DNA of 23,030 bases. Source: Archaeoglobus sp. GTDB lineage: Archaea > Halobacteriota > Archaeoglobi > Archaeoglobales > Archaeoglobaceae. Location: contig QNXS01000057.1 in NCBI GenBank assembly GCA_003978865.1, positions 1-23,030 of the forward strand, in the 5' to 3' direction. Below are positions 1-7,478 of the stretch, in pieces (position 1 is the stretch's first letter; each line of letters begins with the position of its first letter). Under the pieces are notes generated by a model. It saw nothing but the letters and a program-made list of their open reading frames with translations. It was not told where the DNA came from and made no database searches. A program made the translations under genes and the position numbers.

Positions 1-429
1 TGAAAAAAAGACTTTGAAACATTCAAAGCTGGAAAGATAAAAGCTGGGGAGATACTATCAAAATAAACTCCAGCAGGCTTAAAGATGCTAAGACGTAAAG
101 GACAAGTTGAAAAGAGTGAGAAGAAACTGAAGCTGAAAGCTAACAAAACGATTTACAGCTTTGCATCAGGCTTCCTTTGGTTTCCAATTCGCTTAGCGAC
201 TTTCTATATCTCTTTCAGCTTCTCCTTGAATTTCTACTTCTCCACTTTTAGTTTGAAGATTTATTCGAGATTAAGTTCTTCTAAACTTCTATTGTTTTCC
301 TTGAGCTTCATTAAATTGGTTGAATAAATTAGTTAAATAATATAAATTGTTGAATAATACTGAATAAATAATAAATACTGAATAATACTCTCGGAAGATT
401 TAAAAATTAAGAAATTGTTTATGTAGTGT
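1..429. other. Gene-free left end, A+T-rich
   Basis: I see no intact gene here. Positions 4-66 read plus-strand as 20 sense codons of protein-like composition ending in TAA, but the codon at 1-3 is TGA in the same frame, so it cannot be the clean tail of an upstream gene. Positions 153-311 on the minus strand carry a decayed Lys/Glu-rich reading frame, listed separately. From about 327 to 400 the sequence is almost pure A+T, with repeated tgaataatac units at 351-360 and 379-388. T-rich sequence on the minus strand just below 430 could terminate aspS transcription. Confidence 0.6.
153..311 (-). pseudogene. Decayed Lys/Glu-rich coding trace
   Basis: Read leftward from the ATG at 309-311, one frame gives a strongly charged, helix-like peptide interrupted by TAA, TAG and TAG and ended by TAA at 153-155. 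Segments between the stops include KLKVEK, KFKEKLKEI and KVAKRIGNQRKPDAKL. Each internal stop sits where a Glu or Gln codon would fit the pattern and is one base change from GAA, GAG or CAG. This suggests a coiled-coil gene that acquired nonsense mutations. I cannot name the family. A chance A/G-rich sequence is the main alternative, so confidence is low. Confidence 0.25.
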
Positions 430-1734
430 TTATGGCACAAGCCTGTTCCTATCTCTCGGAAACAGAACGCCCTCCCTTATATTTTTCAAGTTTAGCATAG
501 CCATAAGCAGCCTATCCGCTCCCAAACCCCATCCAGCGTGGGGCGGCATTCCGTAGCGGAAAGATTCAATATAAAAGCCAAAGCTATCAATACTCATTCC
601 ACACTCCTCAATTCTCTTAACAAGCAGATTGTAGACGTGAATTCTCTGTGCACCACTGGCAAGCTCTATGTAACCTTTCATGAGGTCAAAACTTTTACAT
701 ATTTCAGGTTTATCTTTGTATGGCATCGCGTAAAATGGCTTTGATTTAGTAGGCCAGTCGACTATAAAGTAGAACTCAGGCATATCTTCAGATATCAACT
801 TTAAAGCAGGAGTGCTTATATCCTCTCCCCACGGAATGCTTTCTCCCTTTCTCTCTGCAATGTTCAGTGCTTCATCGTAACTCAGCCTCTTAAAGGGAAT
901 TTTTGGAGTTTCTAATTCTATTCCAAGCCATTTTAGATATCTACTACAGCTTTCGCTCACATCTTCATAAACCCTCTTTATAAGCCTTTCAAGAATGTTC
1001 ATAACGCCCTCATGGTCTATGAAACTTGCCTCTATATCTATAGAAACTGCCTCGTTCAAGTGTCTAACAGTGTTGTGCTCCTCAGCTCTGAAAATTGGAC
1101 CGATCTCAAAAACTCTTTCAAGCCCTGCTGCCATCAACACCTGTTTGTAGAGTTGAGGACTTTGATTCAAGAAAGCTTCCTTCTCAAAGTAGCTTATTGG
1201 AAACAGTTCAGTCCCACCTTCAGTGGCTGTGGAAACGATCTTTGGTGTATTTACCTCTATAAATCCTTCCTCACACAGGAACTCTCTAACGCTCTTAAGT
1301 ACGCAGTGTCTTATCCTGAATATTGCTTGAATCTTGGGTTTTCTTAAGTCAAGATACCTGTGATCAAGCCTAGTATCGAGTTCGGCTGGAACTTTCTCAG
1401 CTACATCAAGAGGTAGAGGGGCATCAGCCTCGTTTAGAATAACGAATTTTTGGGGTACTATCTCATAACCTCCCGGTGCTTTTGGTTCAGCCTTTACAGT
1501 TCCAATAACTTCTATAACACTCTCCCTGTGCACTTTCTTTACAGTTTTGAATACATCAGTATCTACTTTTTTTCTTGGGACGGTAACTTGGATAAATCCT
1601 TCCCTGTCTCTCAGAATTACAAATACGATTCCTCCGTGATCTCTGATCTCATGTACCCAACCATACAGTTTTACTGTTTTTCCAATATCGCTATCTCCTA
1701 TTTCTGCTGTGTACTTTCTAATAACTTCAAGCAT
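430..1734 (-). CDS. aspS: Aspartyl-tRNA synthetase, probably non-discriminating (AspRS / Asp-tRNA(Asn) ligase)
   Basis: This class IIb synthetase charges tRNA-Asp with aspartate in the cytoplasm. The N-terminal OB-fold anticodon domain contains GWVHEIRDHGG (about residues 25-35). The catalytic core shows the TEGGTELFPI flipping loop, QSPQLYKQ, motif 2 with FRAEEHNT, and motif 3 GWGLGADRL near the C-terminus. At 434 residues it matches archaeal AspRS length. I chose the ATG at 1734; the open frame extends upstream to 1797, but that extension overlaps hisD and lacks family similarity. It lies 19 bp after the hisD stop and is probably cotranscribed with it. His28 and Pro87 occupy positions that are Trp and Lys in the discriminating Thermococcus enzyme as I recall it. 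This predicts that it also charges tRNA-Asn with Asp, to be amidated by GatCAB; gatB is at 19.8-21.3 kb. Confidence 0.96.
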   Translation of the reverse strand: MLEVIRKYTAEIGDSDIGKTVKLYGWVHEIRDHGGIVFVILRDREGFIQVTVPRKKVDTDVFKTVKKVHRESVIEVIGTVKAEPKAPGGYEIVPQKFVILNEADAPLPLDVAEKVPAELDTRLDHRYLDLRKPKIQAIFRIRHCVLKSVREFLCEEGFIEVNTPKIVSTATEGGTELFPISYFEKEAFLNQSPQLYKQVLMAAGLERVFEIGPIFRAEEHNTVRHLNEAVSIDIEASFIDHEGVMNILERLIKRVYEDVSESCSRYLKWLGIELETPKIPFKRLSYDEALNIAERKGESIPWGEDISTPALKLISEDMPEFYFIVDWPTKSKPFYAMPYKDKPEICKSFDLMKGYIELASGAQRIHVYNLLVKRIEECGMSIDSFGFYIESFRYGMPPHAGWGLGADRLLMAMLNLKNIREGVLFPRDRNRLVP

Positions 1735-1753
1735 ACCATCATCTTTATCTTTT

Positions 1754-2998
1754 TTATTTCTCAAGCCTCTCAAGCCTCCTTTTAATTGAGATTGCATGAT
1801 AGCTTAAGCCCTCAGCTTTTGCAATTCTAACAACACTATCTCCAAGCATTTTTACACCATCTTCTCTTAACTGCTGAAACGTTATGGACTTCATGAATGT
1901 TTCGACGCTCAAACCGGAATACATCCTCGCATAACCGGCAGTTGGAAGTATATGGTTTGTACCCGATGCATAATCTCCAAAAGCAACACCACTCCATTCT
2001 CCCAAAAAAACGCTTCCGGCATTCTTCACTTTGTTAATTGCCTTCTCCGCTCCATCAAAAACAAGTTCTAAGTGTTCGGGAGCAAATTTATTTGAGATTT
2101 CCAGAGCCTCATCAATTGAAGAAACAACGGCTATTTTCAGGTTGTCAACATTCTGTTCATCAGCAAATTTCTTAACCAGATTGGCAACCTCCCTTGCAAC
2201 TTTCTCCGAAGTTGTAAGCAGAACAGCTACTGCCATTGGATCATGCTCAAGCTGTGCAAGGCAATCTAAAGCTATCAATTCTACATCCGCACTTTCATCG
2301 GCAATAACAAGTATTTCTGATGGTCCAGCAGGCATATCCACAGCGACATCCTTGGATACGAGTATTTTTGCCGCTGTAACGTAAACATTTCCCGGTCCAG
2401 CTATTTTTAATACTGGTTTTATTGTTTCAGTTCCGTAAGCCATTGCAGCTATAGCCTGAGCACCCCCGACTCGGTATATTTCGTGAACACCGGCCAGATC
2501 GCAGGCAACTAAGGTTAGCGGATTAACCCGTCCATTTCCCGATGGAGGCGTACAAACAACTATTCTCTCAACTCCTGCTATGCTTGCGGGAATTCCAGCC
2601 ATTAAGGCTGTTGAAGGATAGCTCGCTCTACCACCGGGAACGTAAAGTCCGACACTCTCCAATGGTACGTACTTTTTCCCTAAAACATAGAAATCAAAGT
2701 CAACAAACAAGTCCTGAGGAGACGTTATAGAATGAAACTTTTCTATATTTCTTTTTGCCAGTTCAAGAGCGTCCACAAGATCATCATCAACAAGCTCGTA
2801 AGCTTCATCTATTTCATCATCACTCACTTTAATTGATTTTAGTTTAACTTTATCAAATTTTTCAGTAAACTCAATTAGAGCCTCATCACCTCTGTTTTTC
2901 ACAGCCTCGATTATTGGTTTTACCCTGTCGATGAAACTGTCGAGAGACATCTTTCTGTTTATTCTGAGTATGTCTTCCACCGCTACAATGCTCACCAT
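1754..2998 (-). CDS. hisD: Histidinol dehydrogenase
   Basis: HisD performs the last two steps of histidine synthesis, oxidising L-histidinol to L-histidine with two NAD+, as a zinc enzyme. Visible signatures are the PGGRASYPSTALM loop, GPGNVYV, GPSEILVIAD, the AQLEHD motif holding the catalytic/zinc Gln-His region, and PEHLEL near the C-terminus. The length of 414 residues is normal. The open frame runs to 3076, but the extra 26 residues translate a 9-bp tandem repeat. A TATA-like element at 3021-3029 sits about 27 bp before the ATG at 2998, so the extension would lie upstream of the transcript. Gene aspS follows after 19 bp. No other his genes are in the window. Confidence 0.96.
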   Translation of the reverse strand: MVSIVAVEDILRINRKMSLDSFIDRVKPIIEAVKNRGDEALIEFTEKFDKVKLKSIKVSDDEIDEAYELVDDDLVDALELAKRNIEKFHSITSPQDLFVDFDFYVLGKKYVPLESVGLYVPGGRASYPSTALMAGIPASIAGVERIVVCTPPSGNGRVNPLTLVACDLAGVHEIYRVGGAQAIAAMAYGTETIKPVLKIAGPGNVYVTAAKILVSKDVAVDMPAGPSEILVIADESADVELIALDCLAQLEHDPMAVAVLLTTSEKVAREVANLVKKFADEQNVDNLKIAVVSSIDEALEISNKFAPEHLELVFDGAEKAINKVKNAGSVFLGEWSGVAFGDYASGTNHILPTAGYARMYSGLSVETFMKSITFQQLREDGVKMLGDSVVRIAKAEGLSYHAISIKRRLERLEK

Positions 2999-3020
2999 GT
3001 GTTTTTCCTGTAAGGGTATC

Positions 3021-3030
3021 AAATTATAAT
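3021..3030 (-). promoter_or_regulatory. TATA box of hisD-aspS
   Basis: On the minus strand this reads as TTATAATTT preceded by the purine-rich AAAGAAAGAA, a plausible BRE. It lies about 25-27 bp ahead of the ATG at 2998, which predicts a leaderless or nearly leaderless hisD transcript and supports that start. Confidence 0.5.
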
Positions 3031-3043
3031 TCTTTCTTTCGAT

Positions 3044-3061
3044 AGTTAAAGTAGTTAAAGT
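3044..3061. repeat. Exact 9-bp tandem duplication
   Basis: The unit agttaaagt occurs twice head-to-tail at 3044-3052 and 3053-3061, just upstream of the hisD promoter. It lies in the spurious 5' extension of hisD and is one of several 9-bp duplications in gaps of this window. Confidence 0.8.
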
Positions 3062-3140
3062 CTTCAGTAGTGTCAAGTTAACGCTCCAGTATAGTCATGA
3101 AATTCTTTAACCAGTCTTGACAGAGTCATCAAACCAACAG

Positions 3141-3152
3141 GAAAAATTTTTC
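3141..3152 (+). promoter_or_regulatory. Possible TATA region of the PEBP-lhr operon
   Basis: The perfect 12-bp palindrome GAAAAATTTTTC is centred about 31 bp before the ATG at 3178. It is the best A+T element in the divergent gap and would place transcription start a few bases before the start codon. Confidence 0.35.
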
Positions 3153-3177
3153 AGTTTTCAATTATCAGATCAAGAGT

Positions 3178-3723
3178 ATGAATATGAAAGTTAAGATAGC
3201 TAAGATAGCCTTGGCGTGCACACTATGCCTGCTATGCTGTTGTGTTAGCCAAAATCCAGTTCAGATTAAAAATGCCGGAAAAATTAACGTTAGTTTGCCA
3301 TTTCATAGATTTCCAGACAAGTATACGTGCAAGGGTGAAGATATATCACCACCAGTGAGCATAAAAGGAGTAAAAAATGCTAAAAGCTTGGCTATTGTTA
3401 TGATAGACTTGGACGCTCCGAAGGGAATTTTTGTTCACTGGGTCGCATGGAATATACCCGCAAACGTAACTTACATACCACCTGCCATACCAAAAAAACC
3501 GGTTGTGGAGAAGCCCGTAAAAATGGTGCAGGGAAGAAATGACTTTGGAAATGTAGGTTATGACGGTCCATGTCCTCCTTTCGGTACGCACAGGTACGTT
3601 ATTAGGGTTTACAGTCTGAATTGCTGGCTCAACCTAAAGCCGGGAGTTAGTGCTAACACACTTTATAGAGCTATGAATGGGCATGTTGTTCAGATAGGGT
3701 CTTTCACAGCAACGTACCCTTAA
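3178..3723 (+). CDS. Exported PEBP/YbhB-family (Raf kinase inhibitor-like) lipoprotein
   Basis: This is a phosphatidylethanolamine-binding-protein fold protein of 181 residues. Family signatures are MIDLDAPKG, FVHWVAWNIP, the NDFGNVGYDGPCPP loop and THRYVIRVYSL, which together form the anion/ligand pocket. Unlike cytoplasmic YbhB, it begins with a short Lys-rich stretch, a hydrophobic segment (about residues 8-20) and a Cys triplet around residues 21-23. This looks like a secretion signal with a lipobox, though the -1 residue is atypical, so it is probably membrane-anchored and faces outward. The start may instead be the second Met at 3184. The gene is 10 bp upstream of lhr and is probably cotranscribed with it, with no obvious functional link. 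The ligand is unknown; archaeal and bacterial members are poorly characterised. Confidence 0.9.
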   Translation: MNMKVKIAKIALACTLCLLCCCVSQNPVQIKNAGKINVSLPFHRFPDKYTCKGEDISPPVSIKGVKNAKSLAIVMIDLDAPKGIFVHWVAWNIPANVTYIPPAIPKKPVVEKPVKMVQGRNDFGNVGYDGPCPPFGTHRYVIRVYSLNCWLNLKPGVSANTLYRAMNGHVVQIGSFTATYP

Positions 3724-3733
3724 GGGGTAAGAA

Positions 3734-6307
3734 ATGAAGGTAGAATTAAGGGAACAATTAAGTGAACTAATTAAGCTACATCCCCTTGTTGCTGAATGGT
3801 TCTACTCAAAATACAGAGAACTCAGTCCACCCCAGAAATTTGCTTTAAAAGAGGTAGTCAGGGGTAAAAATATACTCATTTCATCCCCGACAGGAAGTGG
3901 AAAGACGCTTGCTGCATTTCTTACGGCAATAAGCAGACTTGTAGAATATGCAGAAAAAGGAGAGCTTAAAGACAGAATTTATGTTGTTTACGTTTCTCCT
4001 CTTAGAGCATTGAACAACGACATACAGAGAAACCTTGAGGAACCTCTGACAGAGATATACAAGCTTGCCAGCAGGAAGGGTATTAAATTGCAGAAGATAA
4101 GAGTTGGGGTTAGGACTGGTGATACAGATTGTAGAGAGAGAAGCAGACAACTTAGAAAACCACCCCATATACTCATAACCACTCCTGAGACACTTGCAAT
4201 AGTTCTATCAAGCCCAAAGTTTGCAGAAAATCTGAGAAATGTCATGTACCTGATAGTAGATGAAGTTCACGCTCTTGCAGAAAATAAGAGGGGTTCTCAT
4301 CTAACACTTTCCATGGAAAGGTTAGAAAACATTCAGGAAGGAAAAATGCTCAGAATAGGCTTATCAGCAACAATAGCTCCACTTGAAGAGGTTGCAAAGT
4401 TTTTGGCTGGATATGAAAACGGTAAAGAAAGGGAATGCGTCGCAGTTGATGTTACGTTCTCCAAACCTATGGAAATTAAAGTTATCACTCCCGTAACAGA
4501 TTTCTTCACAACTACTGCTGAGGAAACTGGCGAGAATCTTTACAACACTATTGCTGAACTCGTTAGAAGAGCAAAAACAGCTTTGGTATTTACAAATACT
4601 CGGAGTGCAACAGAGAGAGTAGTTTACCAGCTAAAAAAGAGGTTGCCAGAATGGAAAGACGCAATAAAAGCACACCACTCATCTCTGTCGAGAGAGGTCA
4701 GACTCGATGTTGAGAACGAGTTAAAAACTGGAAAGTTAAAGTGTGTTGTTAGTTCTACAAGTCTTGAACTCGGAATAGACATAGGCTACATAGATCTTGT
4801 CATTCTCATAGGTTCGCCAAAGAGTATAAACCGGGCTCTTCAGAGAATTGGGCGAAGTGGACATAGAATGCACGAGGTTAGCAGGGGTAGAATTGTTGTT
4901 GTTGATCAGGATGACCTTATTGAGTGCACAGTTCTTGCAAAGGAAGCTATGGATAGAAAGCTGGACAGGATAAAAATACCTCAAAAACCGCTTGATGTTC
5001 TGTGCCAGCACATCGTTGGTATGGCAATAGAGAAGAAGTGGAAGATTGATGAAGCACTAAAAGTTGTAAGATCTGCTTATCCCTACAGAAATCTGAGCAG
5101 AGAGGAATTTTTAAGTGTTTTGAGGTATCTGGCAGGAAAGTACACAGTACTTGAGGAGAAAAATGTTTACGGAAAAATATGGCTTGATGAGGAGAGTGGA
5201 GAATTTGGCAGGAGAGGAAAACTTATAAGACCAATATATTATATGAATGTTGGAACTATACCGGATGAAGTTGCTATTAAAGTAATTACAAAAGACGGAA
5301 AGTTTGTAGGAAAAGTTGAGGAAGAGTTTGCTGAGAGGCTTGTTAAGGGTGATATTTTTGTTCTTGCAGGCAGAACTTTCAAATTTTTGCATTCTAAGGG
5401 TCTGCAGCTTGTTGTGGAGGAGGTGGAGGGTGAAAAACCAACAGTTCCAAGTTGGTTCTCTGAACAGTTACCCCTCAGCTATGATTTGGCTCAGAGAATT
5501 CAGGAATTTAGAAGTTTTATAGCGTCTGCTCTTGACTCAATAAACCCGGCGTACTTAGCAAGTCTATATAATTTAGATGTCAAAGCTGCAAAGGCGATAC
5601 TCAGCTACTTCGAAAAACAGAGAAATTTCTCAGTAATTCCTACTCGGGATATAGTTCTTGTTGAAGCTTTTGAAGATGAGGAATTTGTTTTAGTCTTTCA
5701 TACTTTGGTTGGTAGGAGAGCTAACAGTGCTCTTGCGAGAGTTTTTGCATATAGGGCTGGAAAGATCTGTAAAAGGAACGTTAGAATAGCCTTCAACGAT
5801 AATGGGTTTATGTTAAGACTCCCCTCTCCGATTGAAGAAAGGGAGTTAAAAAATCTGTTCAGAGTGAGTGAGTTTAAGGACGATCTGGAAAAAGCTCTGG
5901 ATAGGACTGAAATTATGAAAAGAAGATTTAGACATGTTGCTGTCAGGAGCTTTATGATACTCAGAAAGTATATGGGTAGAGAAAAAAGTGTCTGGAGACA
6001 GCAACTCAATGCGGAGATACTGCTAAACTTAATAAAGAAAACAATGCCCGACTTTCCAGTGTTGAGAGAAACTTACAGAGAGATTATGGAGGATTCGATG
6101 CACGTGGACGAAGCTTTAGACTTCCTGAGGAGCATAGAAGATGGGAGAAGAAAAATAGTGTTCAGAATGGTTCCAAGTCCAAGCCCGTTTTCGTTCAACC
6201 TGTACATAATGAGTGATGAGGATGCTGTACTAATGGAGGACAGGAAGAAAGTGCTGATGGAATTGCATGAGAAAGTTCTGAAGTTCTCATCATCATCTAA
6301 AGTTTAG
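3734..6307 (+). CDS. lhr: ATP-dependent helicase Lhr (large helicase-related, archaeal type)
   Basis: This is a superfamily 2, 3'-5' helicase involved in DNA repair, genome maintenance or RNA metabolism. Motifs in order: a Q-like LSPPQKFAL (30-38), Walker A SPTGSGKT (51-58), SPLRALNND (88-96), TTPETL (149-154), DEVH (176-179), SATIAP, then in the second RecA domain SSTSLELGIDIG and QRIGRSGHR (from 370). The roughly 430 residues after the motor fit the winged-helix and Lhr-core beta-barrel domains, giving 857 residues, within the range of archaeal Lhr-core proteins. The ATG at 3734 follows a GGGGT ribosome-binding site. It sits 10 bp after the PEBP gene and ends in an A+T-rich gap, facing prefoldin beta tail-to-tail. 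I cannot assign it to the aLhr1 or aLhr2 subgroup by eye. Confidence 0.95.
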   Translation: MKVELREQLSELIKLHPLVAEWFYSKYRELSPPQKFALKEVVRGKNILISSPTGSGKTLAAFLTAISRLVEYAEKGELKDRIYVVYVSPLRALNNDIQRNLEEPLTEIYKLASRKGIKLQKIRVGVRTGDTDCRERSRQLRKPPHILITTPETLAIVLSSPKFAENLRNVMYLIVDEVHALAENKRGSHLTLSMERLENIQEGKMLRIGLSATIAPLEEVAKFLAGYENGKERECVAVDVTFSKPMEIKVITPVTDFFTTTAEETGENLYNTIAELVRRAKTALVFTNTRSATERVVYQLKKRLPEWKDAIKAHHSSLSREVRLDVENELKTGKLKCVVSSTSLELGIDIGYIDLVILIGSPKSINRALQRIGRSGHRMHEVSRGRIVVVDQDDLIECTVLAKEAMDRKLDRIKIPQKPLDVLCQHIVGMAIEKKWKIDEALKVVRSAYPYRNLSREEFLSVLRYLAGKYTVLEEKNVYGKIWLDEESGEFGRRGKLIRPIYYMNVGTIPDEVAIKVITKDGKFVGKVEEEFAERLVKGDIFVLAGRTFKFLHSKGLQLVVEEVEGEKPTVPSWFSEQLPLSYDLAQRIQEFRSFIASALDSINPAYLASLYNLDVKAAKAILSYFEKQRNFSVIPTRDIVLVEAFEDEEFVLVFHTLVGRRANSALARVFAYRAGKICKRNVRIAFNDNGFMLRLPSPIEERELKNLFRVSEFKDDLEKALDRTEIMKRRFRHVAVRSFMILRKYMGREKSVWRQQLNAEILLNLIKKTMPDFPVLRETYREIMEDSMHVDEALDFLRSIEDGRRKIVFRMVPSPSPFSFNLYIMSDEDAVLMEDRKKVLMELHEKVLKFSSSSKV

Positions 6308-6344
6308 TTACTTAGTTTAGTTATTCAGTTTAATTAGTTTAATT
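6301..6344. repeat. A+T-rich tandem duplications behind lhr
   Basis: The 10-mer agtttagtta occurs at 6301-6310 and 6314-6323. The 9-mer agtttaatt occurs head-to-tail at 6327-6335 and 6336-6344. The array begins at the lhr stop codon and fills most of the gap between the convergent lhr and prefoldin genes. Its T-rich stretches could help terminate transcription. Confidence 0.75.
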
Positions 6345-6373
6345 ATTATGTTATAAAAAATTTATATTAAAGC

Positions 6374-6724
6374 TTAGCCCGCCTGAGGAGATAGTATTGA
6401 CTGAAGTTTTTTCTGTATCTCTGCAAGCCTATCCTTCAACCGATCTTCCTGTCTTTTCAGAGTGTTTATTCTAACTTCATACGTCTCTTTTCTTTCTTCA
6501 AGCTCTTTCACCACATCTTCTTTACTAGATTTTACGAGCACGTTTCCAACTACTTTAAACACCGGATCATCATCTGCAATCTTCTTTACTTCTTCAAGAG
6601 CGTCGTTAGTTTCTTTAAGCAGTCCTTCTACCTGTATTCTCTGGGCAATTACTGCCTGCAACTGTTGCTGAACCTGCTGCATCTGAGCCACCATATTTTG
6701 AACCTGCGGAGGGAGCTCACCCAT
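6374..6724 (-). CDS. pfdB: Prefoldin beta subunit
   Basis: Prefoldin is the alpha2-beta4 jellyfish-shaped co-chaperone that holds unfolded proteins for the thermosome. The 116-residue protein is almost entirely coiled coil, with a short hairpin in the middle. The N-terminal helix carries PPQVQNMVAQMQQVQQQLQ, the centre DDDPVFKVVGNVLVKSS matches the beta-hairpin region of the family, and the C-terminal helix is rich in Arg, Lys and Glu. The ATG at 6724 is preceded by GAGGTGATGGCT, a strong ribosome-binding site that overlaps the pcc1 stop. Longer starts up to 6772 would overlap pcc1. It is the last gene of the Brix-pcc1-pfdB cluster, an arrangement known from the archaeal exosome superoperon. 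Confidence 0.96.
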   Translation of the reverse strand: MGELPPQVQNMVAQMQQVQQQLQAVIAQRIQVEGLLKETNDALEEVKKIADDDPVFKVVGNVLVKSSKEDVVKELEERKETYEVRINTLKRQEDRLKDRLAEIQKKLQSILSPQAG

Positions 6725-6729
6725 AGCCA

Positions 6730-6963
6730 TCACCTCTTTAACATGCTTATTACATTTATTGTATCTACACACACTTTTATTAACCTAAGCCAGACATTTA
6801 CCTTGGTTCTCAAAGACGAAAGGCTGTCTGCCTGAAACCTTAGCGTGAGCGTGTTGCCATCTAAATAAAGTTTTGCATCTTGAACAGCTTCAACGCTTAG
6901 AGCTTCATAAATAATTTTTACGTTCTCATCTGCTACCAATTTTACACTGAATCCACCTTTCAC
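6730..6963 (-). CDS. pcc1: KEOPS complex subunit Pcc1
   Basis: Pcc1 is the small dimerisation subunit of KEOPS, which with Kae1, Bud32 and Cgi121 makes N6-threonylcarbamoyladenosine (t6A) at position 37 of ANN-decoding tRNAs. The 77-residue protein has the family pattern: a beta strand (SVKLVADEN), a helix (IIYEALSVEAV), two strands (AKLYLDGNTLTLRFQAD) and a long helix beginning SLSSLRTKVNVWLRLI. The start is a GTG at 6963, so the gene overlaps the end of the Brix gene by 38 bp, and its TGA lies in the prefoldin ribosome-binding site. The tight overlaps imply one transcript. Its placement between Brix/Imp4 and prefoldin beta is a recurrent archaeal order and supports the call despite short length. 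Confidence 0.88.
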   Translation of the reverse strand: MKGGFSVKLVADENVKIIYEALSVEAVQDAKLYLDGNTLTLRFQADSLSSLRTKVNVWLRLIKVCVDTINVISMLKR

Positions 6964-7411
6964 GGGATATCAACCTCGCAACTAATTTATTGTTATATTT
7001 CAGCTCAAAAATGAGTTTTTCATCTCTTCTTCTTACAAAAACACTTTTGGGGCTTGAAATAGAAATCGCCACTTTTCTGGAAAATTTCTCGTTGGCACTC
7101 AGAGAGTTAAAGTAACTCAAACAGTACACATTAAATGGTAGTTTTCCAAAAAATACTGGCGTCTCTCTACCGACCTTAACTTTGTTTGTTTCGCCGAGTG
7201 TAAATTTCAGGCTGAATGCAACTTCTCCAGAATTATATATTTTGAGAATTCCGGGATTTCCCTTCACTTCCTGAATTATTGCAAAGTTAGCGTCAAATTC
7301 CTTTATAGATGTTTTTCCCCTCTGAACATAGTACCAGTTAAAGAATCTTGCCAAAATTTTTGCAAGCCTTCTGGTTCTCTTTCCGGGTTTCCTTGATGTG
7401 GTGAGTATCAT
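6926..7411 (-). CDS. Archaeal Brix-domain ribosome biogenesis protein (Imp4-like)
   Basis: Brix proteins bind rRNA and assist ribosome assembly. Eukaryotic Imp4 acts in the U3 snoRNP, and archaea carry a single shorter version. The N-terminus TTSRKPGKRTRRLAKILAR is the family hallmark, and the C-terminal half carries several beta strands with basic patches (FVRRRDEKLIFELKYNNK). At 161 residues it has archaeal length. The ATG at 7411 is preceded by a repeat array rather than a clear ribosome-binding site. A TATA-like TTAAAATTTAA at about 7465-7474 would give a leader of about 30 nt made entirely of that array. Pcc1 and prefoldin beta follow in the same operon. The usual upstream L37Ae and rpoP genes of the superoperon are absent here; a stress protein gene is present instead. 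Confidence 0.9.
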   Translation of the reverse strand: MILTTSRKPGKRTRRLAKILARFFNWYYVQRGKTSIKEFDANFAIIQEVKGNPGILKIYNSGEVAFSLKFTLGETNKVKVGRETPVFFGKLPFNVYCLSYFNSLSANEKFSRKVAISISSPKSVFVRRRDEKLIFELKYNNKLVARLISRERWIQCKIGSR

Positions 7412-7458
7412 ACTCTAAATACTCTACATACTCTAAATACTACTCCACATACTCTACT
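7411..7458 (-). repeat. 9-bp tandem array forming the 5' leader of the Brix operon
   Basis: On the plus strand the units are tactctaaa (7411-7419), tactctaca (7420-7428), tactctaaa (7429-7437), a 3-bp insert, tactccaca (7441-7449) and tactctact (7450-7458). This is five copies of a 9-bp unit. Read on the coding strand, the copies supply upstream ATGs at 7448-7450 and 7427-7429, both in frame with the Brix ATG. The first runs five codons to TAG and the second is followed at once by TAG. Confidence 0.8.
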
Positions 7459-7478
7459 AAATCATTAAATTTTAACAT

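Noticed and set aside
129..222. 11-bp inverted repeat gaagctgaaag / ctttcagcttc
   Set aside because: The arms lie 72 bp apart in A/G-biased sequence and no element boundary or target duplication is visible. It is probably coincidental.
85..327. 80-codon plus-strand open frame at the left end
   Set aside because: It has no ribosome-binding site and its composition is low-complexity Ser/Phe/Leu. It lies antisense to the decayed Lys/Glu-rich frame, whose reverse complement explains it.
1735..1797. N-terminal extension of aspS
   Set aside because: It overlaps the end of hisD and reads low-complexity Gly/Arg/Lys/Asp. The family begins at about the chosen Met.
2999..3076. N-terminal extension of hisD
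   Set aside because: It encodes a translated 9-bp tandem repeat, lies across and upstream of the TATA element, and is absent from the normal family length.
7411..7458. CRISPR-like array
   Set aside because: Units are only 9 bp, directly adjacent and have no unique spacers. No repeat-spacer pattern or cas gene occurs in the window.
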